Part shown: positions 40,588-49,532 of the stretch, one piece after another
How positions within the stretch are numbered: position 1 is the first letter of the stretch
Layout: each line of letters starts with the position of its first letter
Assembly: GCF_023954335.1 (NCBI RefSeq)
Contig: NZ_JAMLIE010000002.1
Location: forward strand, 496,001 to 560,000
Reading direction: 5' to 3'
Source of the DNA: Aquamicrobium sp.
GTDB taxonomy: Bacteria; Pseudomonadota; Alphaproteobacteria; Rhizobiales; Rhizobiaceae
Length of the DNA stretch: 64,000 bases
The notes under the pieces: model-generated
What the model saw: the letters and a program-made list of their open reading frames with translations, nothing else
What the model was told of the DNA's origin: nothing
Databases searched by the model: none
Position numbers and translations under genes: made by a program

Positions 40588-41715
40588 ATGGCGAAGGGCG
40601 CGATCCTGCTCGCCGCCGGCGGCACGGGCGGGCACCTGTTCCCGGCCGAGGCGCTGGCGCACGAGCTCATCGCCCGCGGCTGGGACGTGCATCTGGCCAC
40701 CGACACGCGCGCCGGGCGCTATGCCGGCTCGTTCCCGGCGGCGGCCATCCATGAAATCCCCTCGGCGACCATCGGCTCGAAGAACCCGCTGGCGCTGGCC
40801 CGCGCCTTCTGGACCATCTGGCGCGGCGCGCGCGAGGCCGGGCGGGTGATCGGCGAGATCGGGCCGAAGGCCGTGATCGGCTTCGGCGGCTATCCGACCC
40901 TGCCTCCGGTCTGGGCGGCGACGAGGCGCGGCGTGCCGACGATCATCCACGAGCAGAACGCGGTGATGGGCCGCGCCAACAAGGCGCTTGCCCCGCGTGT
41001 CACCGCGATCGCCGGCGGGTTCCTGCCCGAGGGCGAGGGCGCTCATGCCGGCAAGACGGTGGCCACCGGCAACCCGGTGCGCCCCGCCGTGATCGAGGCG
41101 GCGGGGATCGCCTACGAGCAATCCGGCGACGGCGAGCCGTTCCGGCTTCTCGTCTTCGGCGGCAGCCAGGGCGCGCAGTTCTTCTCGCAGGCCGTGCCCG
41201 CCGCCGTCGCGCTGCTGCCGGCGGACATGCGCGCGCGCCTCGTCGTCACCCAGCAGGCGCGCGCCGAGGACGAGGCGGCGGTGAAGGCCGCCTATGCCGG
41301 GCTCGGCATCGCGGCCGAGGTCTCGCCCTTCTTCACCGACATGGCGCGGCGCATCGCGGGCGCCCATCTCGTCATCTCGCGCTCGGGCGCGTCGACCGTC
41401 TCGGAGATCGCCGCGATCGGCCGGCCGGCGATCCTCGTGCCCTATCCGCACGCGCTCGACCACGACCAGGCGGCCAACGCGGCGGCGCTGGCGCGGGCCG
41501 GCGGGGCCGAGGTCTGTGTCCAGTCCTCGCTTTCTCCCGAGGTTCTCGCCTCGAAGCTCACCGACTATATGCGCGAGACGCAGCTTTGCACCGACATGGC
41601 CGAGGCGGCGAAATCCGTGGGCAAGCCCGAGGCGACGCGGTTGCTTGGCGATCTGGCAGAGGCTATTGCATCGGGCCAGTCCGTCGCGCAATTCAAGGAA
41701 AGGATGCAGGCATGA
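40588..41715 (+). CDS. murG: Lipid II synthase MurG
   Basis: GT-B glycosyltransferase of 375 residues that adds GlcNAc to lipid I on the inner membrane. Motifs: AAGGTGGHLFPAEALA (membrane/lipid binding), GFGGYPTLPPVWAA, HEQNAVMGRANK and the UDP-GlcNAc site SRSGASTVSEIAAIGRP. Stop overlaps the murC ATG (ATGA). Confidence 0.95.
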   Translation: MAKGAILLAAGGTGGHLFPAEALAHELIARGWDVHLATDTRAGRYAGSFPAAAIHEIPSATIGSKNPLALARAFWTIWRGAREAGRVIGEIGPKAVIGFGGYPTLPPVWAATRRGVPTIIHEQNAVMGRANKALAPRVTAIAGGFLPEGEGAHAGKTVATGNPVRPAVIEAAGIAYEQSGDGEPFRLLVFGGSQGAQFFSQAVPAAVALLPADMRARLVVTQQARAEDEAAVKAAYAGLGIAAEVSPFFTDMARRIAGAHLVISRSGASTVSEIAAIGRPAILVPYPHALDHDQAANAAALARAGGAEVCVQSSLSPEVLASKLTDYMRETQLCTDMAEAAKSVGKPEATRLLGDLAEAIASGQSVAQFKERMQA

Positions 41716-43115
41716 AGATGCCGCAGACAATCGGCGTCGTGCATTTCATCGGCATCGGCGGCATCGGCATGAGCGGCATCGCCGAGGTGCTGCACAATCT
41801 CGGCTATCGGGTGCAGGGCTCCGACCAGGCCGACGGTGCCAACGTCCAGCGCCTGCGCGACAAGGGCATTTCCTGCTTCGTCGGCCACGCGGCGGAAAAC
41901 CTCGGGCAAGCCGAGGTCGTGGTCGTCTCCACCGCGGTGAAGAAGACCAACCCCGAGCTTGTCGCCGCGCGTGAAAAGCTGCTGCCGATCGTGCGCCGGG
42001 CCGAGATGCTGGCCGAGCTGATGCGCTTCCGCAACGCCATCGCCATCGGCGGCACCCACGGCAAGACGACGACGACCTCGATGGTGGCGACGCTGCTCGA
42101 TGCAGGCGGGCTCGATCCCACCGTCGTCAATGGCGGCATCATCAACGCCTACGGCACCAACGCCCGCATGGGCGATGGCGAGTGGATGGTGGTCGAGGCC
42201 GACGAGAGCGACGGCACCTTCCTCAAGCTGCCGGCCGACATCGCCGTCGTCACCAACATCGATCCCGAGCATCTCGACCACTACGGCTCGTTCGACAAGG
42301 TGCGCGAGGCCTTCCGCCAGTTCGTCGAGAACGTGCCGTTCTACGGTTTCGGCGTGATGTGCATCGACCATCCGGAAGTGCAGGCGCTGGTTTCCCGCAT
42401 CGAGGACCGGCGCGTCGTCACCTATGGCGAGAACAAGCAGGCCGACGTGCGTTTTTCCAACGTGCGGATGGACGGAGCGGTGTCGGTGTTCGACGTCTCG
42501 ATCCGCGACCGCAAGACCGGCGCGGTCGAGGAGATCGCGGGCTTGCGCCTGCCGATGCCAGGCCGCCACAACGTCTCCAACGCGACGGCGGCCATCGCCG
42601 TCGCCCACGAGCTCGGCCTCACGGGCGAGGCCATCCGGCGCGGGCTTTCCTCGTTCGGCGGCGTCAAGCGCCGCTTCACCCATACCGGCTCGTGGAACGG
42701 CGTCGAGGTGTTCGACGATTATGGCCATCACCCGGTCGAGATCAGGGCGGTGCTGAAGGCGGCGCGCGAGGCCTGCACCGGCCGCGTCATCGCCGTCGCC
42801 CAGCCGCATCGCTATACGCGGCTCAACGACCTGTTCGACGATTTCGCCGCCTGCTTCAACGATGCCGATACGGTCGCCATCGCGCCCGTCTACGCCGCCG
42901 GCGAGGAGCCGATGGAGGGCGTCAGCGCCGAGGCGCTGGTCGCGCGCATCCGCGCCGCCGGCCACCGCGACGCGCGCTTCGTCGAGGGCGCGCAAGCGGT
43001 CGCGCCGCTGGTGCGGTCCATGGCGAAGCCCGGCGATTTCGTCGTCCTGCTCGGGGCCGGCAACATCACCCAGTGGGCCTATGCCTTGCCGAAGGAGCTG
43101 GAGGCGGCCTCATGA
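41712..43115 (+). CDS. murC: UDP-MurNAc--L-Ala ligase MurC
   Basis: Mur ligase of 467 residues. N-terminal HFIGIGGIGMSGIAEVLHNL, ATP loop GGTHGKTTTTSMVA, VEADESDGTFLKL and DDYGHHPVEIRAV identify MurC, which adds L-alanine to UDP-MurNAc. The start at ATG 41712 overlaps murG and gives the conserved N-terminus; upstream in-frame sequence reads through murG. It overlaps murB by 4 bases. Confidence 0.95.
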   Translation: MKMPQTIGVVHFIGIGGIGMSGIAEVLHNLGYRVQGSDQADGANVQRLRDKGISCFVGHAAENLGQAEVVVVSTAVKKTNPELVAAREKLLPIVRRAEMLAELMRFRNAIAIGGTHGKTTTTSMVATLLDAGGLDPTVVNGGIINAYGTNARMGDGEWMVVEADESDGTFLKLPADIAVVTNIDPEHLDHYGSFDKVREAFRQFVENVPFYGFGVMCIDHPEVQALVSRIEDRRVVTYGENKQADVRFSNVRMDGAVSVFDVSIRDRKTGAVEEIAGLRLPMPGRHNVSNATAAIAVAHELGLTGEAIRRGLSSFGGVKRRFTHTGSWNGVEVFDDYGHHPVEIRAVLKAAREACTGRVIAVAQPHRYTRLNDLFDDFAACFNDADTVAIAPVYAAGEEPMEGVSAEALVARIRAAGHRDARFVEGAQAVAPLVRSMAKPGDFVVLLGAGNITQWAYALPKELEAAS

Positions 43116-44089
43116 CCGCCCCCACGACGAACGGCGCGGCGCTGCTGGATCGGCTTTCCCCGCTGCTGACGGATATCCGCGGCCGGCTGATCCCCGATAC
43201 GTCGATGGAGACCATCACCTGGTTCCGCGCCGGCGGGCCGGCCGAGCTGCTGTTCCAGCCGGCCGACGAGGACGACCTCGCCGCCTTCCTGAAAGCCCTG
43301 CCGGCGGACGTTCCCGTCACCATCGTCGGCATCGGCTCCAACCTTCTGGTGCGCGAGGCGGGCGTCAAGGGCGTCGTCATCCGTCTTTCGGCGAAAGGCT
43401 TCGGCTTCGTCGAGGCGGTGGACGAGAATCGCCTGCGGGTTGGCGCGGCCGCGCCCGACAAGCGCGTGGCCGCCGCCGCGCTCGAGGCCGGCATCGGCGG
43501 CTTCCATTTCTACCACGGCATTCCCGGCTCCATCGGCGGCGCGCTGCGGATGAATGCCGGCGCCAACGGCGTCGAGACGCGCGAGCGCGTCGTTTCGGTG
43601 CGCGCGCTCGACCGACAGGGCGACTTCCACACGCTGACGAACGCCGACATGGGCTATTCCTACCGCAAGTCGCGCGCGCCGAAGGAGCTGATCTTCGTCA
43701 GCGCCGAGATGGAAGGCTACCCGGCCGAGCGCGAGGAGATCCGCAAGGCGATGGACGAGGTCCAGACCCACCGCGAGACGGTGCAGCCGATCCGCGAGAA
43801 GACCGGCGGCTCGACCTTCAAGAACCCCGAGGGCTCGTCGGCCTGGAAGGAGATCGACAAGGCCGGCTGCCGCGGGCTGATGATCGGCGGGGCGCAGATG
43901 TCGCCGATGCATTGCAACTTCATGATCAACACCGGCTCGGCCACGGGCTACGACCTCGAACTGCTCGGCGAGACGGTGCGCGCGCGGGTGCTGGAGAATT
44001 CGGGCATCCGTCTCGAATGGGAAATCCGCCGCATCGGCGATTTCAGGCCCGGGCGCGAGGTGCAGGAGTTCCTCGGGCGGCTGCTCTGA
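43112..44089 (+). CDS. murB: UDP-N-acetylenolpyruvoylglucosamine reductase MurB
   Basis: FAD enzyme of 325 residues that reduces UDP-GlcNAc-enolpyruvate to UDP-MurNAc. FAD-binding VGIGSNLLVREAGV, GIPGSIGGALRMNAGANG, GYSYRKSRA and the catalytic GGSTFKNPEGSSAWKEID are all seen; the latter places it in the type that uses Ser in FKNP. The longer in-frame region upstream lies over murC and is not coding in this frame. Confidence 0.95.
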   Translation: MTAPTTNGAALLDRLSPLLTDIRGRLIPDTSMETITWFRAGGPAELLFQPADEDDLAAFLKALPADVPVTIVGIGSNLLVREAGVKGVVIRLSAKGFGFVEAVDENRLRVGAAAPDKRVAAAALEAGIGGFHFYHGIPGSIGGALRMNAGANGVETRERVVSVRALDRQGDFHTLTNADMGYSYRKSRAPKELIFVSAEMEGYPAEREEIRKAMDEVQTHRETVQPIREKTGGSTFKNPEGSSAWKEIDKAGCRGLMIGGAQMSPMHCNFMINTGSATGYDLELLGETVRARVLENSGIRLEWEIRRIGDFRPGREVQEFLGRLL

Positions 44090-44351
44090 GAGAGGCGAAA
44101 CGCCGCCTGCCGGGCGGCTTTCGGCCGCGCCGGCCGGGCGCTTTCTGCCGTTTGAAGGCCGAATGTTTCAAAATGTGAATCATTCACGAATCCCAAGGGC
44201 TTGCCAGCGAATCGAACCTCTGATTCCTTGGGGCAGATTCGTTTTCTGATTTGAGTCGAGCGTGCGGACGCCGGCGTGCGAAGCGCCGGAAGACTCGGAC
44301 TCAAACCCGGAAGACGCCGGATGCGGCCACTGGACGAGGGGATTGCGGCCC
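44090..44351. promoter_or_regulatory. Intergenic break inside the dcw cluster, before ddlB
   Basis: The only long gap (262 bases) in the mraZ-ftsZ run. It holds a small stem-loop (GCCGCC / GGCGGC at 44102-44118) followed by TTT, which may attenuate transcription after murB. It also has a perfect palindrome GTGAATCATTCAC at 44175-44187 in a locally AT-rich stretch. A separate promoter for ddlB-ftsQAZ in this gap is likely, but no clear -35/-10 pair stands out. Confidence 0.45.
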
Positions 44352-45278
44352 ATGGCGAAAAGACACGTTGCCGTTCTCATGGGCGGCTTTTCCTCGGAGC
44401 GTCCGGTTTCGCTGTCGTCGGGAAAGGCGTGCGCCGATGCGCTGGAGGCGGAAGGCTACCGCGTCAGCCGCGTCGATGTCGGGCGCGACGTGTCGCAGGT
44501 GCTGGCGGACCTGAAGCCGGATGTCGCCTTCAACGCGCTTCACGGCCCGTTCGGCGAGGACGGCACCATCCAGGGCATCCTCGAATATCTCCAGATCCCC
44601 TACACCCATTCCGGCGTGCTGGCCTCGGCGCTGGCCATGAACAAGGGTCAGGCCAAGATCGTCGCCGAGGCGGCCGGCATTCCGGTCGCGCCGTCGCGGG
44701 TGATGAACCGGTTCGACATCGGCGCCGAGCACCCGATGGCGCCGCCCTACGTCGTCAAGCCGGTGTGCGAGGGGTCGAGCTTCGGCGTCGTCATCGTCGG
44801 CGAGGGACAGGCGCATCCGCCGCAGGTCATCGGCTCGTCCGAGTGGCGCTATGGCGATGCGGTGATGGTTGAGCGTTTCGTCCACGGGCGCGAGCTGACC
44901 TGCGCGGTGATGGGCGACAGGGCGCTCGGCGTCACCGAGATTGTTCCGCAGGGGCATTCCTTCTACGATTACGACTCGAAATATGCGCCGGGCGGCTCAA
45001 AACACGAATGCCCCGCGAAAGTTTCACCGATTATTTACCAAAAGATACTGACACTGGCGCTGAAGGCACATCAGGCGATCGGCTGCCGTGGCGTCTCCCG
45101 GTCGGACTTCCGTTACGACGACCGCCATTCCGAAGATGGCGAGCTGATCTGGCTGGAGGTGAACACGCAGCCGGGCATGACCCCGACGTCGCTGGTGCCG
45201 GAGTTGGCCGCTGCGGCGGGGTTGGGTTTTGGTGAGCTTCTGAGCTGGATGGTGGAGGACGCTTCTTGTTCTCGTTGA
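44352..45278 (+). CDS. ddlB: D-alanine--D-alanine ligase
   Basis: ATP-grasp enzyme of 308 residues joining two D-alanines for MurF. Motifs: VLMGGFSSERPVSL, NALHGPFGEDGTIQG, PYTHSGVLASALAMNK, VKPVCEGSSFGV, and the metal-binding LEVNTQPGMTPTSLVPE. Start MAKRHVAVLMGG is preceded by a modest ribosome binding site. Its 3' end overlaps the ftsQ start. Confidence 0.94.
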   Translation: MAKRHVAVLMGGFSSERPVSLSSGKACADALEAEGYRVSRVDVGRDVSQVLADLKPDVAFNALHGPFGEDGTIQGILEYLQIPYTHSGVLASALAMNKGQAKIVAEAAGIPVAPSRVMNRFDIGAEHPMAPPYVVKPVCEGSSFGVVIVGEGQAHPPQVIGSSEWRYGDAVMVERFVHGRELTCAVMGDRALGVTEIVPQGHSFYDYDSKYAPGGSKHECPAKVSPIIYQKILTLALKAHQAIGCRGVSRSDFRYDDRHSEDGELIWLEVNTQPGMTPTSLVPELAAAAGLGFGELLSWMVEDASCSR

Positions 45279-46201
45279 CGGCAGGACGGAATGGCGGTGC
45301 CGGCGCGGCGTCGCGCGGCGGCCGGGCGCATGCGTCCGGCGGCTTTGTCTTGCCGCGCGCGCTGCGCAAGCCGGCGCGGTTCCTCGCCCGGCTCGTCTCG
45401 GGCGACGTCGAGCCGCCGCCCTTCGTCATGCTCGCTTTGTCGGCGGCGATGATCGGCTCGTTCTCGGCCTATGGCGTGGTGGCGGGTGGGCACATGCCGT
45501 CCGTGGTGCAGGCGGTCACGGCGCGCACGGGCTTCGCCATCGACGAGATTCGCGTCTCCGGCAATGTCGAGACTTCCGAGATCGACATCTTCGACAGGGT
45601 CGGTCTCGATGGCTGGACCTCGCTCGTCGGCTTCGACGCGCACGACGCGCGCGGGCGGATCGAAAGCTTGCCGTGGATCGAGAGCGTCACCGTGCGCAAG
45701 GTCTATCCCTCGACGCTGGAGGTGAAGGTGGTGGAGCGCACGCCGTTCGCCATCTGGCAGCAGGGCTCGCTCCTGTCGCTGATCGAGGCCGACGGCAGCG
45801 TCATCGCGCCGCTTTCCGGCTCGCGCCACGCGTCGCTGCCGCTGGTTGTCGGCCGTGGCGCGGACAAGGCGGCTGCCGGCTTCATCGCGCGGGTCGCGGG
45901 CTATCCCGATCTGGCGGCGCGGGTGAAGGGCTACGTGCGCGTCTCCGACCGGCGCTGGGACCTGCGCCTCGACAACGGCGTGACGATCAGGCTGCCCGAG
46001 CAGAACGAGACCGCGGCGCTCGACGAGCTCGTCGCGCTGGAAGCGCGTCACGGGCTTTTCGCCCGCGATATCGAGACGGTCGACATGCGCCTTGCCGACC
46101 GGCTGGTCGTCAAGCTCGCGCCCGATGCGGCCATGGCGCGCGAGGCGGCGATGAAGGAACGACTCGGCAAGAACTACCGTCCGGCGGGGCAGGCGATATG
46201 A
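45266..46201 (+). CDS. ftsQ: Cell division protein FtsQ
   Basis: Bitopic protein of 311 residues: basic cytoplasmic N-terminus, membrane helix (about residues 53-72), POTRA domain (about 85-155, IDEIRVSGNVETSEIDIFDR) and FtsQ beta domain. It recruits FtsL/FtsB and controls septal synthesis. The start is TTG 45266, with GGAGG 8 bases upstream inside the end of ddlB; no suitable ATG exists before the membrane helix. It overlaps ftsA by ATGA. Confidence 0.9.
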   Translation: MFSLTAGRNGGAGAASRGGRAHASGGFVLPRALRKPARFLARLVSGDVEPPPFVMLALSAAMIGSFSAYGVVAGGHMPSVVQAVTARTGFAIDEIRVSGNVETSEIDIFDRVGLDGWTSLVGFDAHDARGRIESLPWIESVTVRKVYPSTLEVKVVERTPFAIWQQGSLLSLIEADGSVIAPLSGSRHASLPLVVGRGADKAAAGFIARVAGYPDLAARVKGYVRVSDRRWDLRLDNGVTIRLPEQNETAALDELVALEARHGLFARDIETVDMRLADRLVVKLAPDAAMAREAAMKERLGKNYRPAGQAI

Positions 46202-47511
46202 ACTGGCTCGGCGGACAGAAGGAAGCATCGGCTGGTCGCTCGGGCATCGTCACGGTCCTCGATATCGGCTCGTCCAAGATTTGCTGCATCATCGGCCGGC
46301 TGAAGCCCTGCGCCGAAAGCGAGCGCCTGCCGGGCCGGACCCATCAGGTCCGCGTCATCGGCATCGGCCACCAGAAGTCGCTGGGCGTGAAGTCCGGCGC
46401 CATCGTCGATCTCGATGCCGCCGAGCAGGCGGTGCGCCTCGCCGTCGACGCCGCCGAGCGCATGGCGGGGCTGACGGTCGAATCGCTGATCGTCAACGTC
46501 TCGGCCGGGCGGCTGAAGAGCCAGGTGTTCTCCTCGACCGTCAATCTCGGCGGGCACGAGGCCGGCGAGGGCGATATCCGCCGCGTGCTGGCGGCCGGAG
46601 CCAGGCAGGCCCAGCGCGCCGAGCGCGAGGTGGTGCATTCGCTTCCCGTCGGCTTCTCGCTCGATGCCGAGCGCGGCGTGCGCGATCCCTCCGGCATGAT
46701 TGGCGACGTGCTCGGCGTCGACATGCACGTGCTGACCGCCGACGCCGCGCCGCTGCGCAATCTCGAGCTGTGCGTCAACCGCGCCCACCTTTCGGTCGAG
46801 CGTATGGTGGCGACGCCCTATGCCAGCGGCCTGTCGGCGCTGGTCGACGACGAGGCGGAAATGGGCGCGGCCTGCGTCGACATGGGCGGCGGCACGACGA
46901 CGATCTCGATCTTCGCCGAGGGGCGGTTCGTCCATGCCGAGGTGCTGCCGATCGGCGGCGGCCACGTGACGATGGACCTAGCGCGCGGGCTGTCGACGCG
47001 GCGCGAGCATGCCGAGCGCCTGAAGGTCATGCATGGCTCGGCGCTGCCGATGGCCGACGACGACCGCGACACGGTGACGATCCAGCCAATGGGGCAGGAC
47101 GACGGCGACGTGATGCAGCACGTGCCGCGCGCGGTGATGAACCGGATCGTGCGCGCCCGCGTCGAGGAGACGCTGGAGCTGGTGCGCGACCGGCTGGCGC
47201 GGTCCGGCTTCGGAAACGTGGTCGGCAAGCGCGTGGTGCTGACCGGCGGGGCGAGCCAGCTCGGCGGCCTGCCGGAAGCGGCGCGGCGGATTCTGGCGCG
47301 CAACGTGCGGCTCGGGCGGCCGCTCGGCGTCGCCGGCCTGCCGGAGGCGGCCAAGGGGCCGGCGTTCTCCACGGCGGTCGGCCTTCTGATCTATCCGCAG
47401 GTGGCGGCGATGGAAAGTCGCCAGCCGCAGGGCGGATTCATGCGGTTTCGCGCAACGGGTACTGGTGGTCCTTTCGGCCGTGTCGGCCGGTGGATCAGAG
47501 AGAGTTTCTGA
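46198..47511 (+). CDS. ftsA: Cell division protein FtsA
   Basis: Actin-like protein of 437 residues that tethers FtsZ to the membrane. ATP-binding motifs LDIGSSKICCIIGR, CVDMGGGTTTISIF and VLTGGASQLGGLPE are visible, and the C-terminus FGRVGRWIRESF is the amphipathic membrane-targeting helix. The start ATG overlaps the ftsQ stop. Confidence 0.95.
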   Translation: MNWLGGQKEASAGRSGIVTVLDIGSSKICCIIGRLKPCAESERLPGRTHQVRVIGIGHQKSLGVKSGAIVDLDAAEQAVRLAVDAAERMAGLTVESLIVNVSAGRLKSQVFSSTVNLGGHEAGEGDIRRVLAAGARQAQRAEREVVHSLPVGFSLDAERGVRDPSGMIGDVLGVDMHVLTADAAPLRNLELCVNRAHLSVERMVATPYASGLSALVDDEAEMGAACVDMGGGTTTISIFAEGRFVHAEVLPIGGGHVTMDLARGLSTRREHAERLKVMHGSALPMADDDRDTVTIQPMGQDDGDVMQHVPRAVMNRIVRARVEETLELVRDRLARSGFGNVVGKRVVLTGGASQLGGLPEAARRILARNVRLGRPLGVAGLPEAAKGPAFSTAVGLLIYPQVAAMESRQPQGGFMRFRATGTGGPFGRVGRWIRESF

Positions 47512-47582
47512 GTAGCAACGGGGACAGCCCCAAGGCGGCCGCAGCGGCGAAGCGGCGGGAAAGGCGAGAAGGACAAACACCG

Positions 47583-49256
47583 ATGACCATCAATCTCAAG
47601 AAGCCGGACATCACCGAGCTGAAGCCGCGGATCACCGTGTTCGGTGTCGGCGGTGGCGGCGGCAATGCCGTCAACAACATGATCACCGCCGGCCTCAAGG
47701 GGGTCGAGTTCGTCGTCGCCAACACCGACGCGCAGGCGCTGACCACATCGAAGTCCGAGCGCCTCATCCAGCTCGGCGCGCACGTCACCGAAGGGCTCGG
47801 CGCCGGCGCGCTGCCCGAGGTCGGCCGTGCCGCCGCCGAGGAGTGCATCGACGAGATCATGGACCATCTGTCCAACACGCATATGTGCTTCGTCACCGCC
47901 GGCATGGGCGGCGGCACGGGCACGGGCGCGGCGCCCGTCGTGGCGCGCGCGGCGCGCGAAAAGGGCATCCTCACCGTCGGCGTCGTCACCAAGCCGTTCC
48001 ACTTCGAGGGCCAGCGCCGTATGAAGACGGCGGATCAGGGCATCGAGGAACTGCAGAAGTGCGTCGATACCCTCATCGTCATCCCGAACCAGAACCTCTT
48101 CCGCATCGCCAACGACAAGACCACCTTCGCCGACGCCTTCGCCATGGCCGACCAGGTGCTCTATTCGGGCGTCGCCTGCATCACCGACCTGATGGTCAAG
48201 GAAGGCCTGATCAACCTCGACTTCGCCGACGTGCGCTCGGTCATGCGCGAGATGGGCAAGGCGATGATGGGCACGGGTGAAGCCTCGGGCGAGGGCCGTG
48301 CCATGGCCGCCGCCGAGGCCGCCATCGCCAACCCGCTGCTCGACGAGACCTCGATGAAGGGCGCCAAGGGTCTCCTGATCTCGATCACCGGCGGTCGCGA
48401 CCTCACCCTGTTCGAGGTCGACGAGGCCGCCACCCGCATCCGCGAGGAGGTCGACCAGGACGCCAACATCATCCTCGGCGCGACCTTCGACGAGGAGCTG
48501 GAAGGCGTGATCCGCGTGTCGGTCGTCGCCACCGGCATCGACAAGCCGGCGGCCGAGATCAACACGCCGCCGATCACCATCCGCCAGCCGCAGAAGCCGG
48601 TGCAGCAGCAGGCCCGTCCGGCCGAGCCGGCGCGCCCCGCCGCGCCGCAGCCGCAGATCCACGCGGAAGCGCCGCGCCAGGCCGATCCGATCGCCGAGGC
48701 GATCCGCGCCGCCGAGACCGCGCCCGCCGCTATCCAGCCGGCGCAGGACGAGGCCGAGTTCCGCCCGGCCAGCCGCCTGTTCGCGCAGGCGCCCGCCCAG
48801 CCTGCCGCCGCCATCCAGCCGGCGCCGCAGATGGCGGAGCCCGTCGTCCAGCCGCAGCCGGTCCAGATGGCGCCGCGCGTCGAGATGGCCGCCCCGGCCC
48901 AGCCGCGCATGCCGCGCGTCGAGGACTTCCCGCCGGTGGTGCGCGCCGAGATGGAGCAGGGCCACGCCCATGACCACGAGGAGCGCGGCCCGATGGGGCT
49001 CCTGAAGCGCCTGACGCAGGGCCTCTCGCGTCGCGAGGAGGACCAGACCCGGCTGCAGCCGGCGCTGCCGCGCGAGCCGCGGCTGCTCCAGCCTTCGGCC
49101 GAGCCGCGCCGCGCGCCGTCGTCCGACGGGCAGCAGCTCTATGCGCCGCGCCGCGGCCAGCTCGACGATCAGGGCCGTCTTTCCGTTCAGCCGCGCATGA
49201 GCCAGGAAGACGACCAGCTCGAGATTCCCGCATTCCTGCGCCGGCAAGCGAACTAG
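47583..49256 (+). CDS. ftsZ: Cell division GTPase FtsZ
   Basis: Tubulin-like GTPase of 557 residues that forms the Z ring. The core (about residues 10-320) has the GTP signature GGGTGTG at 109-115 and the T7 loop NLDFADVRSVM. A very long Pro/Gln/Ala-rich linker (about 325-540) is typical of alphaproteobacterial FtsZ. The C-terminal peptide DDQLEIPAFLRRQAN binds FtsA. Last gene of the dcw operon; the terminator follows at 49282. Confidence 0.97.
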   Translation: MTINLKKPDITELKPRITVFGVGGGGGNAVNNMITAGLKGVEFVVANTDAQALTTSKSERLIQLGAHVTEGLGAGALPEVGRAAAEECIDEIMDHLSNTHMCFVTAGMGGGTGTGAAPVVARAAREKGILTVGVVTKPFHFEGQRRMKTADQGIEELQKCVDTLIVIPNQNLFRIANDKTTFADAFAMADQVLYSGVACITDLMVKEGLINLDFADVRSVMREMGKAMMGTGEASGEGRAMAAAEAAIANPLLDETSMKGAKGLLISITGGRDLTLFEVDEAATRIREEVDQDANIILGATFDEELEGVIRVSVVATGIDKPAAEINTPPITIRQPQKPVQQQARPAEPARPAAPQPQIHAEAPRQADPIAEAIRAAETAPAAIQPAQDEAEFRPASRLFAQAPAQPAAAIQPAPQMAEPVVQPQPVQMAPRVEMAAPAQPRMPRVEDFPPVVRAEMEQGHAHDHEERGPMGLLKRLTQGLSRREEDQTRLQPALPREPRLLQPSAEPRRAPSSDGQQLYAPRRGQLDDQGRLSVQPRMSQEDDQLEIPAFLRRQAN

Positions 49257-49281
49257 GCGCGGATGCGTCCGAAGACTGTAA

Positions 49282-49312
49282 CGGACGGACATTGCGGTGT
49301 CCGTCCGCCTTT
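49282..49312 (+). terminator. Terminator of the dcw operon after ftsZ
   Basis: A 10-bp perfect stem (CGGACGGACA / TGTCCGTCCG) with a 6-base loop is followed by CCTTTT. It separates ftsZ from lpxC transcription. Confidence 0.85.
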
Positions 49313-49391
49313 TGGAAATAGAAATGAATTCAGCGGGTTATGGGTGGGTTCCTGCTCTTCAACGGCGTAACAGTGAGTAAAAAAGCGTGAT

Positions 49392-49420
49392 TTGGCGTAT
49401 TCGACCCGTACCACTATCTT
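49392..49420 (+). promoter_or_regulatory. Candidate lpxC promoter
   Basis: TTGGCG (49392-49397), a 17-base spacer and TATCTT (49415-49420) lie in the 276-base gap after the ftsZ terminator. A leader of about 105 bases would include an inverted repeat (GCAGGGA / TCCCTGC around 49441-49468). Confidence 0.45.
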
Positions 49421-49532
49421 CGCCCGCAATTAATCGCCGGGCAGGGATTCTTGGGGATGCGTCCCTGCTGCCGGTCAGAAACGTGAGCGCTAGCCGGGCG
49501 GCCGATCCGGCAGACGTAATCGGGACGGGCTG

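Noticed and set aside
44190..44260. tRNA-like region before ddlB
   Set aside because: GCGAATCGAACCT looks like a reversed T-loop, but no acceptor stem or anticodon arm can be formed.
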